Shown one piece after another: positions 47,070 to 56,601 of a DNA stretch of 64,000 nt. Each line of letters opens with the position of its first letter. The first letter of the stretch is position 1. The DNA is from Streptomyces brasiliensis. Lineage in GTDB: Bacteria; Actinomycetota; Actinomycetes; Streptomycetales; Streptomycetaceae. A model generated the notes under the pieces. It did no database searches and was not told the DNA's origin. It was given only the letters and a program-made list of their open reading frames with translations. The DNA lies in NCBI RefSeq assembly GCF_014647875.1, contig NZ_BMQA01000008.1:1-64000 (forward strand), written 5' to 3'. The position numbers and the translations under genes were made by a program.

Positions 47070-48089
47070 ATGACAAGCATCAAGGACGTCGCTGCCGAGG
47101 CCGGCCTGTCGGTCGCCACGGTCTCGCGCGTCCTGAACGACCATCCGTCGGTCAGCGCCGACGCTCGCACGCGTGTGCTGGCCGCCGTCGAGACCCTGGG
47201 CTACCGCCCGAACGCCGTCGCCCGGTCGCTGCGCACCGATCAGACCCACGCCCTCGGCCTGGTCATCAGCGACGTGCTCAACCCGTACTTCACCGAGCTG
47301 GCCCGCTCCGTCGAGGAGGAGGCCCGCGCGCTCGGGTACAGCGTGATCATCGGCAACGCCGACGAACGGCCGGACCTGCAGGACCATCACGTACGGACCC
47401 TGCTCGACCGCCGGATCGACGGACTCCTCGTCTCCCCCACCGACGGCGGCTCGCCGCTGATGCTGGACGCCGCGCGCGCGGGGACCCCGATGGTGTTCGT
47501 CGACCGGTGGATCCCGGGCGTCGACGTGCCGGTCGTGCGCTCGGACGGGCGGGAGGCCGTACGGGACCTCGTCGCCCACCTCCACCGGCTCGGCCACCGA
47601 CGGGTCGCGATCATCGCGGGTCCCGCGGCCACCACCACCGGCAGCGAACGCGTCGAGGCCTTCCGGGCCGCCCTGGCCGAGCACGGGATCCCCCTCCCGG
47701 ACACCTACACAGGACAGGGCGACTTCCAGGCCGACAGCGGACGGCGGGTCACCGAGGGCTTCCTCGACCTGCCCGAGCCGCCCGAGGTCGTCTTCGCGGC
47801 CGACAACCTGATGGCCCTGGGCGCGCTGGACGCGATCCGCGCACGCGGGCTGCGCGTTCCGGACGACATCGCGCTGGCCGCGTTCGACGACATCCGGTGG
47901 TTCGTGCACACCGATCCGCCGATCACCGCGATCGCCCAGCCGACGGGCGAGCTGGGCCGGGCCGCCGTACGGGCCCTGGTCGACCGCATCGAGGGCCGGC
48001 CCCCCGAGTCGGTCACCCTCCCCGCCCGTCTCGTCGTACGCCGCTCGTGCGGCGAGTCCCCCTCCCCAGTGCAAAGGAGCACGACGTGA
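47070..48089 (+). CDS. LacI-family repressor of the ribose operon
   Basis: 339 aa. HTH and hinge: IKDVAAEAGLSVATVSRVLNDHPSVSADARTRV, then LGYRPNAVARSLRT. The effector domain is a periplasmic-binding-protein fold (LGLVISDVLNPYFTELARSVEEEA, DGLLVSP, FAADNLMALGAL, AAFDDIRW). The ATG at 47070 has GAGGAGGTG nine bases upstream. It is the first gene of the operon and overlaps rbsA (GTGA), so it is co-expressed with what it represses. Ribose is the probable inducer, from its neighbours. Confidence 0.92.
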   Translation: MTSIKDVAAEAGLSVATVSRVLNDHPSVSADARTRVLAAVETLGYRPNAVARSLRTDQTHALGLVISDVLNPYFTELARSVEEEARALGYSVIIGNADERPDLQDHHVRTLLDRRIDGLLVSPTDGGSPLMLDAARAGTPMVFVDRWIPGVDVPVVRSDGREAVRDLVAHLHRLGHRRVAIIAGPAATTTGSERVEAFRAALAEHGIPLPDTYTGQGDFQADSGRRVTEGFLDLPEPPEVVFAADNLMALGALDAIRARGLRVPDDIALAAFDDIRWFVHTDPPITAIAQPTGELGRAAVRALVDRIEGRPPESVTLPARLVVRRSCGESPSPVQRSTT

Positions 48090-49606
48090 GCAACCCGGAC
48101 GAGTTGCTGCGCATCGAGGGCATACGGAAAACCTTCCCCGGCGTGGTCGCGCTCGACGGCGTCGACTTCGACTTGCGCCGCGGCGAGGTGCACGTGCTGC
48201 TCGGTGAGAACGGCGCGGGCAAGAGCACCCTCATCAAGATGCTCTCCGGTGCCTACCGCCCCGACGGCGGGCGGATCCTGGTCGGCGGCGAGGAGGTGCG
48301 CATCCACGGTGCGCAGGACTCCGAGCGCCTCGGGATCGCCACCATCTACCAGGAGTTCAACCTCGTACCCGATCTGACGGTCGCCGAGAACATCTTCCTG
48401 GGCCGGCAGCCGCGCCGCCTCGGGATGATCGACCGGAAGCGGATGGAAGCCGACGCCGAGGTGCTGCTCGCGCGCGTGGGCGTCAATGTGTCGCCACGCG
48501 CGCGTGTCCGCGAACTCGGCATCGCGCGCCTGCAGATGGTCGAGATCGCGAAGGCGCTCAGCCTGGACGCGCGGGTGCTGATCATGGACGAGCCGACCGC
48601 CGTGCTCACCTCCGAGGAGGTCGAGAAGCTCTTCGCGATCGTGCGCGCACTGCGCGAGGACGGCGTCGGGATCGTCTTCATCACCCACCACCTGGAGGAG
48701 ATCGCCGCGCTGGGCGACCGGGTGACCGTGCTCAGGGACGGCCGGTCCGTCGGGCAGGTCCCCGCCTCCACGTCCGAGGACGAACTCGTACGGCTCATGG
48801 TGGGCCGCTCGATCGAGCAGCAGTACCCGCGCGAACGCGCCGACACCGGCGCCGCGTTGCTCACCGTCGAGGGGCTGACCAGCGACGGCGTCTTCCACGA
48901 CATCAGCTTCCAGGTGCACGCCGGCGAAGTGGTCGGCATCGCGGGCCTGGTCGGCGCCGGCCGTACCGAAGTCGTACGGGCCGTGTTCGGTGCGGACCCC
49001 TATGACAAGGGGGACGTGAAGGTCGCCGGGGAGCGGCTGAGGCGGCACGACGTCAACGCGGCCATGACGGCCGGGATCGGGCTCGTGCCCGAGGACCGCA
49101 AGGGCCAAGGGCTGGTGCTCGACGCGTCGGTCGAGGAGAACCTCGGCCTGGTGACCATGCGGTCCGCGACCCGCGCCGGGCTCGTCGACCTCAAGGCCCA
49201 GCACGTGGCGGCCGAGCGGATCGCCGGGCAACTCGGCGTGCGGATGGCCGGCCTCGGCCAGCACGTGCGCACGCTCTCCGGCGGCAACCAGCAGAAGGTC
49301 GTCATCGGCAAGTGGCTGCTGGCCGACACCAGGGTGCTGATCCTCGACGAACCGACGCGCGGCATCGACGTCGGCGCCAAGGTCGAGATCTACCAGCTGA
49401 TCAACGAACTGACGGCCGCCGGTGCCGCCGTCCTGATGATCTCCAGCGATCTGCCCGAGGTCCTCGGCATGAGCGACCGGGTGCTCGTGATGGCCCAGGG
49501 CCGGATCGCGGGCGAACTCGCGGCCGACGAGGCCACCCAGGACGCCGTGATGGCGCTCGCCGTAAGCACTCCTACCACCGAAGGGGAGGCCCCCCGTGGC
49601 CGCTGA
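48086..49606 (+). CDS. rbsA: ribose ABC transporter ATP-binding protein
   Basis: 506 aa with two ABC domains as in RbsA/MglA. Domain 1: GENGAGKSTLIKML (Walker A), LGIARLQMVEIAKAL in place of a classic LSGGQ, VLIMDEPTAVLT. Domain 2: GLVGAGRTEVVRAVF (degenerate Walker A), TLSGGNQQKVVIGKWL, VLILDEPTRGIDVG. GTG start with AAAGGAG upstream, overlapping the regulator. Its 3' end overlaps the permease gene by 11 bases. Powers uptake of ribose or a similar pentose. Confidence 0.95.
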   Translation: MSNPDELLRIEGIRKTFPGVVALDGVDFDLRRGEVHVLLGENGAGKSTLIKMLSGAYRPDGGRILVGGEEVRIHGAQDSERLGIATIYQEFNLVPDLTVAENIFLGRQPRRLGMIDRKRMEADAEVLLARVGVNVSPRARVRELGIARLQMVEIAKALSLDARVLIMDEPTAVLTSEEVEKLFAIVRALREDGVGIVFITHHLEEIAALGDRVTVLRDGRSVGQVPASTSEDELVRLMVGRSIEQQYPRERADTGAALLTVEGLTSDGVFHDISFQVHAGEVVGIAGLVGAGRTEVVRAVFGADPYDKGDVKVAGERLRRHDVNAAMTAGIGLVPEDRKGQGLVLDASVEENLGLVTMRSATRAGLVDLKAQHVAAERIAGQLGVRMAGLGQHVRTLSGGNQQKVVIGKWLLADTRVLILDEPTRGIDVGAKVEIYQLINELTAAGAAVLMISSDLPEVLGMSDRVLVMAQGRIAGELAADEATQDAVMALAVSTPTTEGEAPRGR

Positions 49607-51545
49607 CACGCTCAAGAGCACGACGGGCGCGAGTGGCGCCCCGGGCGGCCTGCGCCGTCTTCTCCTCGACAACGGCGCGCTGACCGCGCTGATCGTCCTC
49701 GTCATCGCACTGTCCGCGTTGTCGGGTGACTTCCTGACGACGGACAACCTCCTCAACATCGGCGTCCAGGCGGCCGTGACGGCGATCCTGGCCTTCGGCG
49801 TCACCTTCGTGATCGTCTCGGCGGGCATCGACCTGTCGGTCGGCTCGGTGGCGGCGCTGTCTGCCACCGTCCTCGCCTGGGGCGCGACGTCGCACGGCGT
49901 GCCGGTCGTCCTCGCGGTGATCCTGGCCATCGCCACGGGCATCGCGGCGGGCCTGGTCAACGGCTTCCTGATCGCGTACGGCAAGCTGCCGCCGTTCATC
50001 GCGACGCTCGCCATGCTGTCGGTGGCGCGCGGTCTGTCGCTGGTGATCTCGCAGGGCTCCCCGATCCCCTTCCCCGACTCCGTCTCGCACCTCGGTGACA
50101 CGCTGGGCGGCTGGCTGCCCGTGCCGGTGCTGGTCATGGTGATCATGGGCCTGATCGCGGCGTTCGTGCTCGGCCGGACGTACATCGGCCGCTCGATGTA
50201 CGCGATCGGCGGCAACGAGGAGGCCGCCCGCCTGTCGGGTCTGCGAGTCAAGAAGCAGAAGCTCGCGATCTACGCTCTGTCCGGTGTCTTCGCCGCCGCG
50301 GCGGGCATCGTGCTCGCCGCCCGGCTCTCCTCCGCCCAGCCGCAGGCCGCCGACGGCTACGAGCTGGACGCGATCGCCGCGGTCGTCATCGGCGGCGCCT
50401 CCCTCGCCGGCGGCACCGGCAAGGCCTCCGGCACCCTGATCGGCGCGCTGATCCTGGCGGTGCTGCGCAACGGCCTCAACCTCCTGTCGGTGTCGGCGTT
50501 CTGGCAGCAGGTCGTGATCGGTGTCGTCATCGCACTCGCGGTGCTGCTCGACACGGTGCGCCGCAAGGCGGGGGCCACCCCGGTGGTCGGCGGTTCGTCG
50601 CAGAACGGCGGGGGCAAGCAGGCGACGACGTACGCGCTCGCGGCCGTGGTCACGGTGGCGATCGTCGGCGCGACGTCCTTCCTGCACAACGGCTCGACGT
50701 CGACGACCCCGAAGATGGGCCTGTCGTTGTCCACCCTCAACAACCCCTTCTTCGTGCAGATCCGCGCGGGTGCCCAGGCCGAGGCGAAGAAGCTCGGCGT
50801 CGACCTGACCGTCACGGACGCCCAGAACGACGCCTCCCAGCAAGCCAACCAGCTGCAGAACTTCACCAGTTCGAGCCTCGGCGCGATCATCGTCAACCCG
50901 GTGGACTCGGACGCGGCGGGACCATCCGTACGGGCCGCCGGCAAGGCGAGGATCCCGGTGATCGCCGTGGACCGCGGTGTCAACAAGGCCACCACGGACG
51001 CTCTGGTCGCCTCCGACAACGTCGCGGGCGGCGAGCTGGCCGCGAAGACGATCGCCGAGAAGCTGGGCGGCCAGGGCAGGATCGTGATCCTGCAGGGCCA
51101 GGCCGGTACGTCGGCGGCCCGTGAGCGGGCGCAGGGCTTCGCCGAGGGCCTCAAGGCCTACCCGGGGATCAAGGTCCTGGCCCAGCAGCCCGCCGACTTC
51201 GACCGCACCAAGGGCCTCGACGTGATGTCGAACCTGCTCCAGGCCCACCCCGACGTCCAGGGCGTCATCGCCGCCAACGACGAGATGGCCCTCGGCGCGA
51301 TCAAGGCGCTGGGTTCCAAGGCCGGCAAGTCGGTCTCGGTGATCGGCTTCGACGGCACCCCGGACGGTCTGACCGCGGTCAAGAACGGCACCCTGTACGC
51401 ATCGGTGGCCCAGCAGCCCACCCAGCTCGGAAAGATCGCCGTCGACAACGCGCTGAAGGCGATCCAGGGCAAGAAGGTGGAGCAGACCGTGAAGGTGGCG
51501 GTGAAGGTGGTCACGCAGCAGAACGTGAACGGTTTCAGTGGCTGA
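49596..51545 (+). CDS. rbsC: fused ribose permease and substrate-binding protein
   Basis: 649-aa fusion. Residues ~20-325 are an RbsC-type permease (ILAFGVTFVIVSAGIDLSVGSVAALSA, later GGASLAGGTGKASGTLIGALILAVLRNGLNLL). A linker (SSQNGGGKQ) leads to one more membrane helix (~348-367, TYALAAVVTVAIVGATSFL), after which an RbsB-type binding protein (~375-649) starts: MGLSLSTLNNPFFVQIRAGAQAEAKKLG, NPVDSDAAGPSVRAA, IPVIAVDRGV, ANDEMALGAIKALG. In most bacteria these are separate; here the receptor is tied to its permease at 1:1. The receptor must face outside, which the extra helix allows. GTG start with AGGGGAGG upstream. Confidence 0.93.
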   Translation: MAADTLKSTTGASGAPGGLRRLLLDNGALTALIVLVIALSALSGDFLTTDNLLNIGVQAAVTAILAFGVTFVIVSAGIDLSVGSVAALSATVLAWGATSHGVPVVLAVILAIATGIAAGLVNGFLIAYGKLPPFIATLAMLSVARGLSLVISQGSPIPFPDSVSHLGDTLGGWLPVPVLVMVIMGLIAAFVLGRTYIGRSMYAIGGNEEAARLSGLRVKKQKLAIYALSGVFAAAAGIVLAARLSSAQPQAADGYELDAIAAVVIGGASLAGGTGKASGTLIGALILAVLRNGLNLLSVSAFWQQVVIGVVIALAVLLDTVRRKAGATPVVGGSSQNGGGKQATTYALAAVVTVAIVGATSFLHNGSTSTTPKMGLSLSTLNNPFFVQIRAGAQAEAKKLGVDLTVTDAQNDASQQANQLQNFTSSSLGAIIVNPVDSDAAGPSVRAAGKARIPVIAVDRGVNKATTDALVASDNVAGGELAAKTIAEKLGGQGRIVILQGQAGTSAARERAQGFAEGLKAYPGIKVLAQQPADFDRTKGLDVMSNLLQAHPDVQGVIAANDEMALGAIKALGSKAGKSVSVIGFDGTPDGLTAVKNGTLYASVAQQPTQLGKIAVDNALKAIQGKKVEQTVKVAVKVVTQQNVNGFSG

Positions 51546-51558
51546 CGGGAGTCCCTCG

Positions 51559-52482
51559 ATGTACGACTACGACCTCCTGGTCGTGGGCTCGGCCAACGCC
51601 GACCTGGTGATCGGCGTCGACCGGCGCCCGGATGCCGGAGAGACGGTGCTCGGCTCCGACCTCGCCACGCATCCCGGCGGCAAGGGCGCCAACCAGGCGT
51701 TCGCGGCGGCCCGGCTCGGGGCCCGTACGGCCCTGCTGGCCCGGGTCGGCGACGACGCGCACGGCCGGCTGCTGCTCGACTCGCAGCGGACGGCCGGCGT
51801 CGACACCGTGGGCGTGCTCGTCGGCGGCGCGCCCACCGGGGTCGCGCTGATCACGGTGGACCCGTCCGGCGACAACAGCATCGTGGTGTCACCGGGCGCC
51901 AACGCCCGGCTGACACCGGAGGACGTGAAGGCGGCGGGAAGCCTCTTCCACGCTTCCCTGGTGGTCTCGGCGCAACTGGAGATCCCGCTGGAGACGGTGG
52001 AGGAGGTCGTGCGCACGCTGCCCCCCGCCACCCGCTTCGTCCTCAACCCCTCGCCACCGCGACCGCTGCCCCCGGAGGTGCTGGCGGCGTGCGACCCGCT
52101 GATAGTCAACGAGCACGAGGCGAAGGTGCTCCTGGGCGACGCCTCCGGGGACGGCACCCCGGAGGACTGGGCGCGACGGCTGCTGGCGAAGGGCCCGCGC
52201 TCGGTGGTCGTCACGCTGGGCGCTGAGGGTGCGCTGGTGGCCTCGGCGACGGAAGGGGCCGTCCGAGTGCCCTCGGTGAAGGTGGCGGCGGTGGACACCA
52301 CCGGCGCGGGCGACTCCTTCACGGCGGCGCTGGCCTGGAAGCTGGGCGCCGGTCTGTCCCTGGCCGAGGCCGCGGCGTACGCGGCGCGGGTCGGGGCGGT
52401 GGCGGTGACCCGGCGGGGCGCGCAGGAGTCGTTCCCCACGGCCGCGGAGGTCGAGGCGCTGTCGGAGGTCGGGGCGCGATGA
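51559..52482 (+). CDS. rbsK: ribokinase
   Basis: 307-aa PfkB-family kinase, ribose to ribose 5-phosphate. VVGSANADLVIGVDRRP and THPGGKGANQAFAAARLGA (sugar site), VNEHEAKVLLG, and DTTGAGDSFTAALAW (catalytic Asp, anion hole). The ATG at 51559 has GGGAG before it; a GTG inside the previous gene is less likely. It overlaps rbsD by four bases. Confidence 0.94.
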   Translation: MYDYDLLVVGSANADLVIGVDRRPDAGETVLGSDLATHPGGKGANQAFAAARLGARTALLARVGDDAHGRLLLDSQRTAGVDTVGVLVGGAPTGVALITVDPSGDNSIVVSPGANARLTPEDVKAAGSLFHASLVVSAQLEIPLETVEEVVRTLPPATRFVLNPSPPRPLPPEVLAACDPLIVNEHEAKVLLGDASGDGTPEDWARRLLAKGPRSVVVTLGAEGALVASATEGAVRVPSVKVAAVDTTGAGDSFTAALAWKLGAGLSLAEAAAYAARVGAVAVTRRGAQESFPTAAEVEALSEVGAR

Positions 52483-52868
52483 AGAAGGCGGGCATCCTCA
52501 ATCGCCACCTGTCCGGCGCCCTCGCCGAACTCGGCCACGGCGACGGGGTACTGGTGTGCGACGCCGGCATGCCGATACCCGACGGCCCGAGGGTCGTCGA
52601 CCTGGCGTTCCGGGCCGGAGTACCGTCCTTCGCGGAGGTACTGGCCGGGCTCCTCGACGAGCTGGTGGTGGAGGGGGCGACGGCGGCGACGGAGGTACGG
52701 GAGGCCAATCCGGCGGCGGCAGCGCTGCTCGAGGGCGAGTTCCCGGACCTGACCCTGGTCCCGCACGACCGCCTGAAGGAGCTGTCCCGGGGCGCACGCC
52801 TGATCGTCCGCACGGGAGAGGCCCGACCGTACGCGAACGTGCTGCTGAGATGCGGAGTCTTTTTCTAG
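52479..52868 (+). CDS. rbsD: D-ribose pyranase
   Basis: 129 aa. Converts beta-pyranose to beta-furanose ribose, the form used by ribokinase. MKKAGILNRHLSGALAELGHGD contains the family His20; DAGMPIP, HDRLKELS and IRTGEARPYANVLLRCGVFF complete the pattern. Last gene of the rbs operon, ATGA overlap with rbsK, followed by a strong terminator. Full length. Confidence 0.95.
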   Translation: MKKAGILNRHLSGALAELGHGDGVLVCDAGMPIPDGPRVVDLAFRAGVPSFAEVLAGLLDELVVEGATAATEVREANPAAAALLEGEFPDLTLVPHDRLKELSRGARLIVRTGEARPYANVLLRCGVFF

Positions 52869-52898
52869 ACGCTTCTTCTGGAAGCCGGGTGACAGCTT

Positions 52899-52932
52899 CG
52901 AGGGGGCCTGGTCCGTAGACCGGGCCCCCTCG
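52899..52932 (+). terminator. intrinsic terminator of the ribose operon
   Basis: 15-bp stem (52899-52913 with 52918-52932, one G-T pair), CGTA loop, then a pyrimidine-rich tail; 31 bases after the rbsD stop. Confidence 0.85.
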
Positions 52933-53083
52933 GCTCTTCCCCTCCACATCAGAACCCCCGCGATCCCCCCAGATCCCCCTCCAGCGGTTCTGACGTGAGA
53001 TACGACCCGCCAAGGGTGGGAAGGGTTGCACGGCGGTCCGAGAATTTTTTTTCCGGCTTCTCAGCGGGGCTGTGATCGGCACA

Positions 53084-53473
53084 ATGGCAAGCGTGGCGGA
53101 CTTCAGCGAACTCCAGTTGGCCGACGGGTCACTCGTAAGGTTCCAGCTCACTCCCGCGGGCGGCTCGCACGCCCCCACGGAACCGGTGCCGGAACTGCCG
53201 GAGGGCATGGGGGCCACAGTGCCGGTGTCCCGGGGCGGACGGACGATCGCCGCCCACGCGGTCGGGACGCTGCGCACTGCCCTGCGGCCTCTGGGGCCGT
53301 TCCTGCAGGAGGTCCATGACGCCGTGGCGGGGTCCGAGAGGCCGCCGCAGGAGATCAGCGTCACCTTCGGCGTGCAGGTGGGACAGGATCTCAAACTGGG
53401 CATCGTCGGAGGAAACGGGCAGGCCCATCTGACGGTCTCGGCCACCTGGCGCCCGGCACCCGCCGCGGACTGA
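53084..53473 (+). CDS. Trypco1 (CU044_2847 family) protein of the protease-MoxR locus
   Basis: 129-aa small soluble beta-rich protein (SELQLADGSLVRFQL at the start, ISVTFGVQVGQDLKLGIVGGNGQAHLTVSATW at the end). This matches my memory of the trypsin-co-occurring domain 1 family, found next to trypsin-like proteases in predicted actinobacterial conflict systems. It ends three bases before the trypsin-VMAP gene, so it is the first gene of the four-gene unit. A start at GTG 53093 is also possible. Role unknown; a substrate, sensor or inhibitor of the protease is conceivable. Confidence 0.75.
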   Translation: MASVADFSELQLADGSLVRFQLTPAGGSHAPTEPVPELPEGMGATVPVSRGGRTIAAHAVGTLRTALRPLGPFLQEVHDAVAGSERPPQEISVTFGVQVGQDLKLGIVGGNGQAHLTVSATWRPAPAAD

Positions 53474-53476
53474 CGT

Positions 53477-55651
53477 ATGGGCTGGTTCACCAAGGCGGAC
53501 CGTTCGCCCGCAGCCGACCCACGCCACTGCGTGGTCTCCGTACTGAGTGCCTCCGGCCTCGATGTCGTGGGGGCGGGCGTCCTGCTCACCCGGGACCACC
53601 TGCTGACCTGTGCCCATGTCGTCAACGATGCGCTGGGGCGAGGGGTGTTCGATCCACGGTGCCCCGACGACCACAACGTGCCGGTCGCTCTGCACCGAGC
53701 CGCCCTCACGGTCCGCAGCGACGCCCGGGTCGCGCACTGGGTACCCGCTCGTCGCCGGAACGGCACGCCCGAGATCCCGAGGGCCGAGGACCACGAGTGG
53801 CTGGGCGATCTCGCCGTCCTGCGGCTGGAGACGGAACCGTCCGACAACGTGCTGCCGCCACAGTGGCTGACGATGTCGGTCGGCCAGGCGCTGCGTGCCT
53901 GGCACGGCACGGGGCTGAGTCACACCTTCGCAGACGTCCGGGTCAAGTCCTGTGACGAGGCGGTCGGTTACATCGACGGGGAATCCACCGGCATGGCCAT
54001 CGGACCTTCCTACAGCGGCAGCCCGCTGTGGTCGATCGGCGACAACGCGGTGGTGGGCATCGTCGCCGGACTCGTCACACCGCCCCACGACCCGATCACC
54101 GGCCGACCGCTGCCCTACAGCTCCCAGCACATCGCACGGCGCAGCTGGGGCATCCCCTGGCAGCGCATCGAGGCCGAGCTGCGGGCGGCCGGCGGAGCCG
54201 AACTGTTCGAGGCGCCGGAGCCCGATCCGGACGATCCGGCTTACGAGCTGTTGCTGGACCTGCTGGACAGGCACATGCCTGCGTCGGGGCAGCGCATCGA
54301 GTACGCGCGTGCCGTCGCGGAACACTGCGGATACGGCGTCCACGACAATCTGTCCGCGCCCACGACCGAGGAGTTCGCGGCCCTGCTGTTGACCGAGCCC
54401 CGGGCACTGGCCGCACTGTCGGAGGTGTTACGCCGCCGGGAACCGACGGCCGTCTCTCAACTGCTGGCGGCCGGGCGGATGTCGCGGGTACCCCGGCTGC
54501 TGTCGCCGCGCGAGCACCGCAGGCTCATGCGGTATCTGGACGACCTGCCGAAGACGGTGCGGGCCCGGCTGCCCGAGGTGGCGCGGGCCGCGCTGCCGCT
54601 GGCGGCCACGGTCTCCGGCAGTCATACGGTCAGGGACCTCCTGGACCACCTGGAGAGCCTGCCAGGGGACAGCCGTAGCGACGACGGACTGCGGGTGCCA
54701 GGGCTGCTGCGGGTGATGGAATACCTGGCCGTGATCGCGCCGTCCGCGCTGCGGGCGTCCCTGCGACTGTGGACGGTGTCCGTGGTGGACCGGATGGGCG
54801 TCCCCGCCACCTCCCTCATGGAACGCCGTACGGACGCCGAGGAGTGGGCCCGCGCGCAGCGTGAACGCACGGGCCCCGCACGGGTGTCGGCGCAGGTGGA
54901 GCGTGTCGGCGCGGACCGCTACCGGCTGCGGGTCTGGTGCGACGAGGGCACCGGTCCGCGGCAGACGTCGGGGGACGGCGAGGCGGTGCGTACCGGAGCG
55001 GAGGCGGCCCGCGAACTGCTGAAGGTCCTGGAGGCGCTGCACAGGTCCGCCCCCGACCGCGACAGGCCGGTTCTCGAGGTCCTCGTCGACCGGGACGGGC
55101 TGAACCTGCCGATCGACGAATGGGGCGAGCTCGACGGCGGCGCCTACGACGGGTTCGGGCCGGACGACCTTCCTCAGGTGCTCGGCGCCGAGTTCCCCCT
55201 GGTGGTCACCTGCCCGGAACTCCTGCACCGGCACGAACGTTTCCATCCCGACTGGCGCCACCGCTGGAGACTTCTCGACTCGGATACGACGCTGACGTTC
55301 GACGACCCCACCCAGGGCCGTAGTGAGGTCTATGGCGCCCTGCTGGCCGACAAGGACTCCGTCCGGGTCGCCGTGGACGTGCCCCCTCGCTCGCGTGACG
55401 AGATCGTGCAGACATGTCTGATGATGGGGGTGCCCGTGGTGATCTGGGACCGCGGCCGGCAAGCGCGCTCGCATGCGCTGGCCCGGCTGTCCACGGTGCC
55501 TGTGGGCGCCCTGCCCGAAGGCGTGCGGGCGTATCGCGCCATGAGTCTCGGCGATCCCCGGCACTATTCCGGCCGTCCCGTCCTGGCATGGTCGGACGCG
55601 GACCGCTCGGTCCCCCGGCTGCATCTGGCAGAGCCTCAGGAGAACGCATGA
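53477..55651 (+). CDS. trypsin-like protease with VMAP-C domain; contains a TTA codon
   Basis: 724 aa. Residues ~15-220 are a cytosolic trypsin-fold serine protease with the triad His47 (LLTCAHVV), Asp111 (LGDLAVLRL) and Ser180 (SYSGSP). Residues ~235-315 form a helical region like effector-associated domains; ~460-720 match the VMAP C-terminal domain (vWA-MoxR associated protein), with LPIDEWGEL and PVVIWDRG. No signal peptide. In the VMAP ternary systems described by the Aravind group this protein is the effector, activated by a MoxR ATPase and a vWA protein. Leu318 is a TTA codon (54428-54430), so translation should need bldA tRNA. It overlaps the ATPase gene by four bases. Confidence 0.85.
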   Translation: MGWFTKADRSPAADPRHCVVSVLSASGLDVVGAGVLLTRDHLLTCAHVVNDALGRGVFDPRCPDDHNVPVALHRAALTVRSDARVAHWVPARRRNGTPEIPRAEDHEWLGDLAVLRLETEPSDNVLPPQWLTMSVGQALRAWHGTGLSHTFADVRVKSCDEAVGYIDGESTGMAIGPSYSGSPLWSIGDNAVVGIVAGLVTPPHDPITGRPLPYSSQHIARRSWGIPWQRIEAELRAAGGAELFEAPEPDPDDPAYELLLDLLDRHMPASGQRIEYARAVAEHCGYGVHDNLSAPTTEEFAALLLTEPRALAALSEVLRRREPTAVSQLLAAGRMSRVPRLLSPREHRRLMRYLDDLPKTVRARLPEVARAALPLAATVSGSHTVRDLLDHLESLPGDSRSDDGLRVPGLLRVMEYLAVIAPSALRASLRLWTVSVVDRMGVPATSLMERRTDAEEWARAQRERTGPARVSAQVERVGADRYRLRVWCDEGTGPRQTSGDGEAVRTGAEAARELLKVLEALHRSAPDRDRPVLEVLVDRDGLNLPIDEWGELDGGAYDGFGPDDLPQVLGAEFPLVVTCPELLHRHERFHPDWRHRWRLLDSDTTLTFDDPTQGRSEVYGALLADKDSVRVAVDVPPRSRDEIVQTCLMMGVPVVIWDRGRQARSHALARLSTVPVGALPEGVRAYRAMSLGDPRHYSGRPVLAWSDADRSVPRLHLAEPQENA

Positions 55652-56598
55652 GTACGTCGGCGAACGGCAGTTGGCGGATCTTCCGCGGCGACGGCGTGGC
55701 CCGCCCGGTCTCGATGCCGCCCGCTCCGCCCTGGCGCCGCTTCCGGGCGCAGGGTCAGGCGGCCGCGCCACCGCCGTATCTTGTCGCTCGCGAGCACGCG
55801 GACGTCGTCAACGCGGCTCTGCATCTGCGCCGCCCGCTGCTCGTGACAGGTCCGGCGGGCACCGGAAAGTCGTCGCTGGCGCGGGCCGTGGCGCACGAGC
55901 TGAGCCTCGGTGAGCTGCTGCGCTGGCCGGTCAACAGCCGCTCCAGCGTTCAGGAGGCGCTCTACCAGTACGACGCGATCGGGCGGCTCCGGGAGACCAC
56001 GCTGAGCCGGGACCGAGGCGAGACGGAGCCCACGATCGGCAGTTTCGTCCGTCTCGGCCCGCTCGGTACGGCGCTCGCCCCGCACGACACCCCGCGTGCG
56101 CTGCTGGTCGACGAGATGGACAAGGGCGACGTGGATCTGCCCAACGACCTGCTGACCGTGTTCGAGGAGGGCGTGTTCGAGATCCCCGAACTGGCGCGAC
56201 TGCCCGAGGAGATGGCCGACGTCGACGTGCTGACGGCCGACCATCGCGGTTCGGTGACGGTGCATCAGGGCCGGGTCGAGTGCGTGGAGTTCCCGGTCGT
56301 GGTCATCACCAGCAACGGTGAGCGGGACTTTCCGCCCGCGTTCCTGCGCCGCTGTATCCGCCTGGACCTGCCGATTCCGGACGAGGAACGGCTGCGCGCC
56401 ATCGTCGCCGCCCATCTGGGCCCCGAGATCCTCCCCGAGGTGGACGACCTGCTCCAGGCCTTCCTGCGCCGCCGTGCCCCCGGCGAACTGGCCACCGACC
56501 AGTTGCTCAATGCCGTGTTCCTGCGCACGAACGACGTCGATCTGGACGCCGACGGCCTCCTCGACGCGGTACTCCACCAGCTCACAGGAACGGTGTGA
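55648..56598 (+). CDS. MoxR-type AAA+ ATPase of the VMAP locus
   Basis: 316 aa. ATG overlaps the protease stop (ATGA) with CAGGAG upstream. Walker A GPAGTGKS (68-75), Walker B ALLVDEMDK (151-159), sensor-1 VVVITSNGERDFP and arginine-finger region PPAFLRRCIRLDLP are intact, so it should bind and hydrolyse ATP. MoxR ATPases work as chaperone-like rings with vWA partners; here the partner would be the giant protein that follows three bases later. Confidence 0.9.
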   Translation: MSTSANGSWRIFRGDGVARPVSMPPAPPWRRFRAQGQAAAPPPYLVAREHADVVNAALHLRRPLLVTGPAGTGKSSLARAVAHELSLGELLRWPVNSRSSVQEALYQYDAIGRLRETTLSRDRGETEPTIGSFVRLGPLGTALAPHDTPRALLVDEMDKGDVDLPNDLLTVFEEGVFEIPELARLPEEMADVDVLTADHRGSVTVHQGRVECVEFPVVVITSNGERDFPPAFLRRCIRLDLPIPDEERLRAIVAAHLGPEILPEVDDLLQAFLRRRAPGELATDQLLNAVFLRTNDVDLDADGLLDAVLHQLTGTV

Positions 56599-56601
56599 GC
56601 G

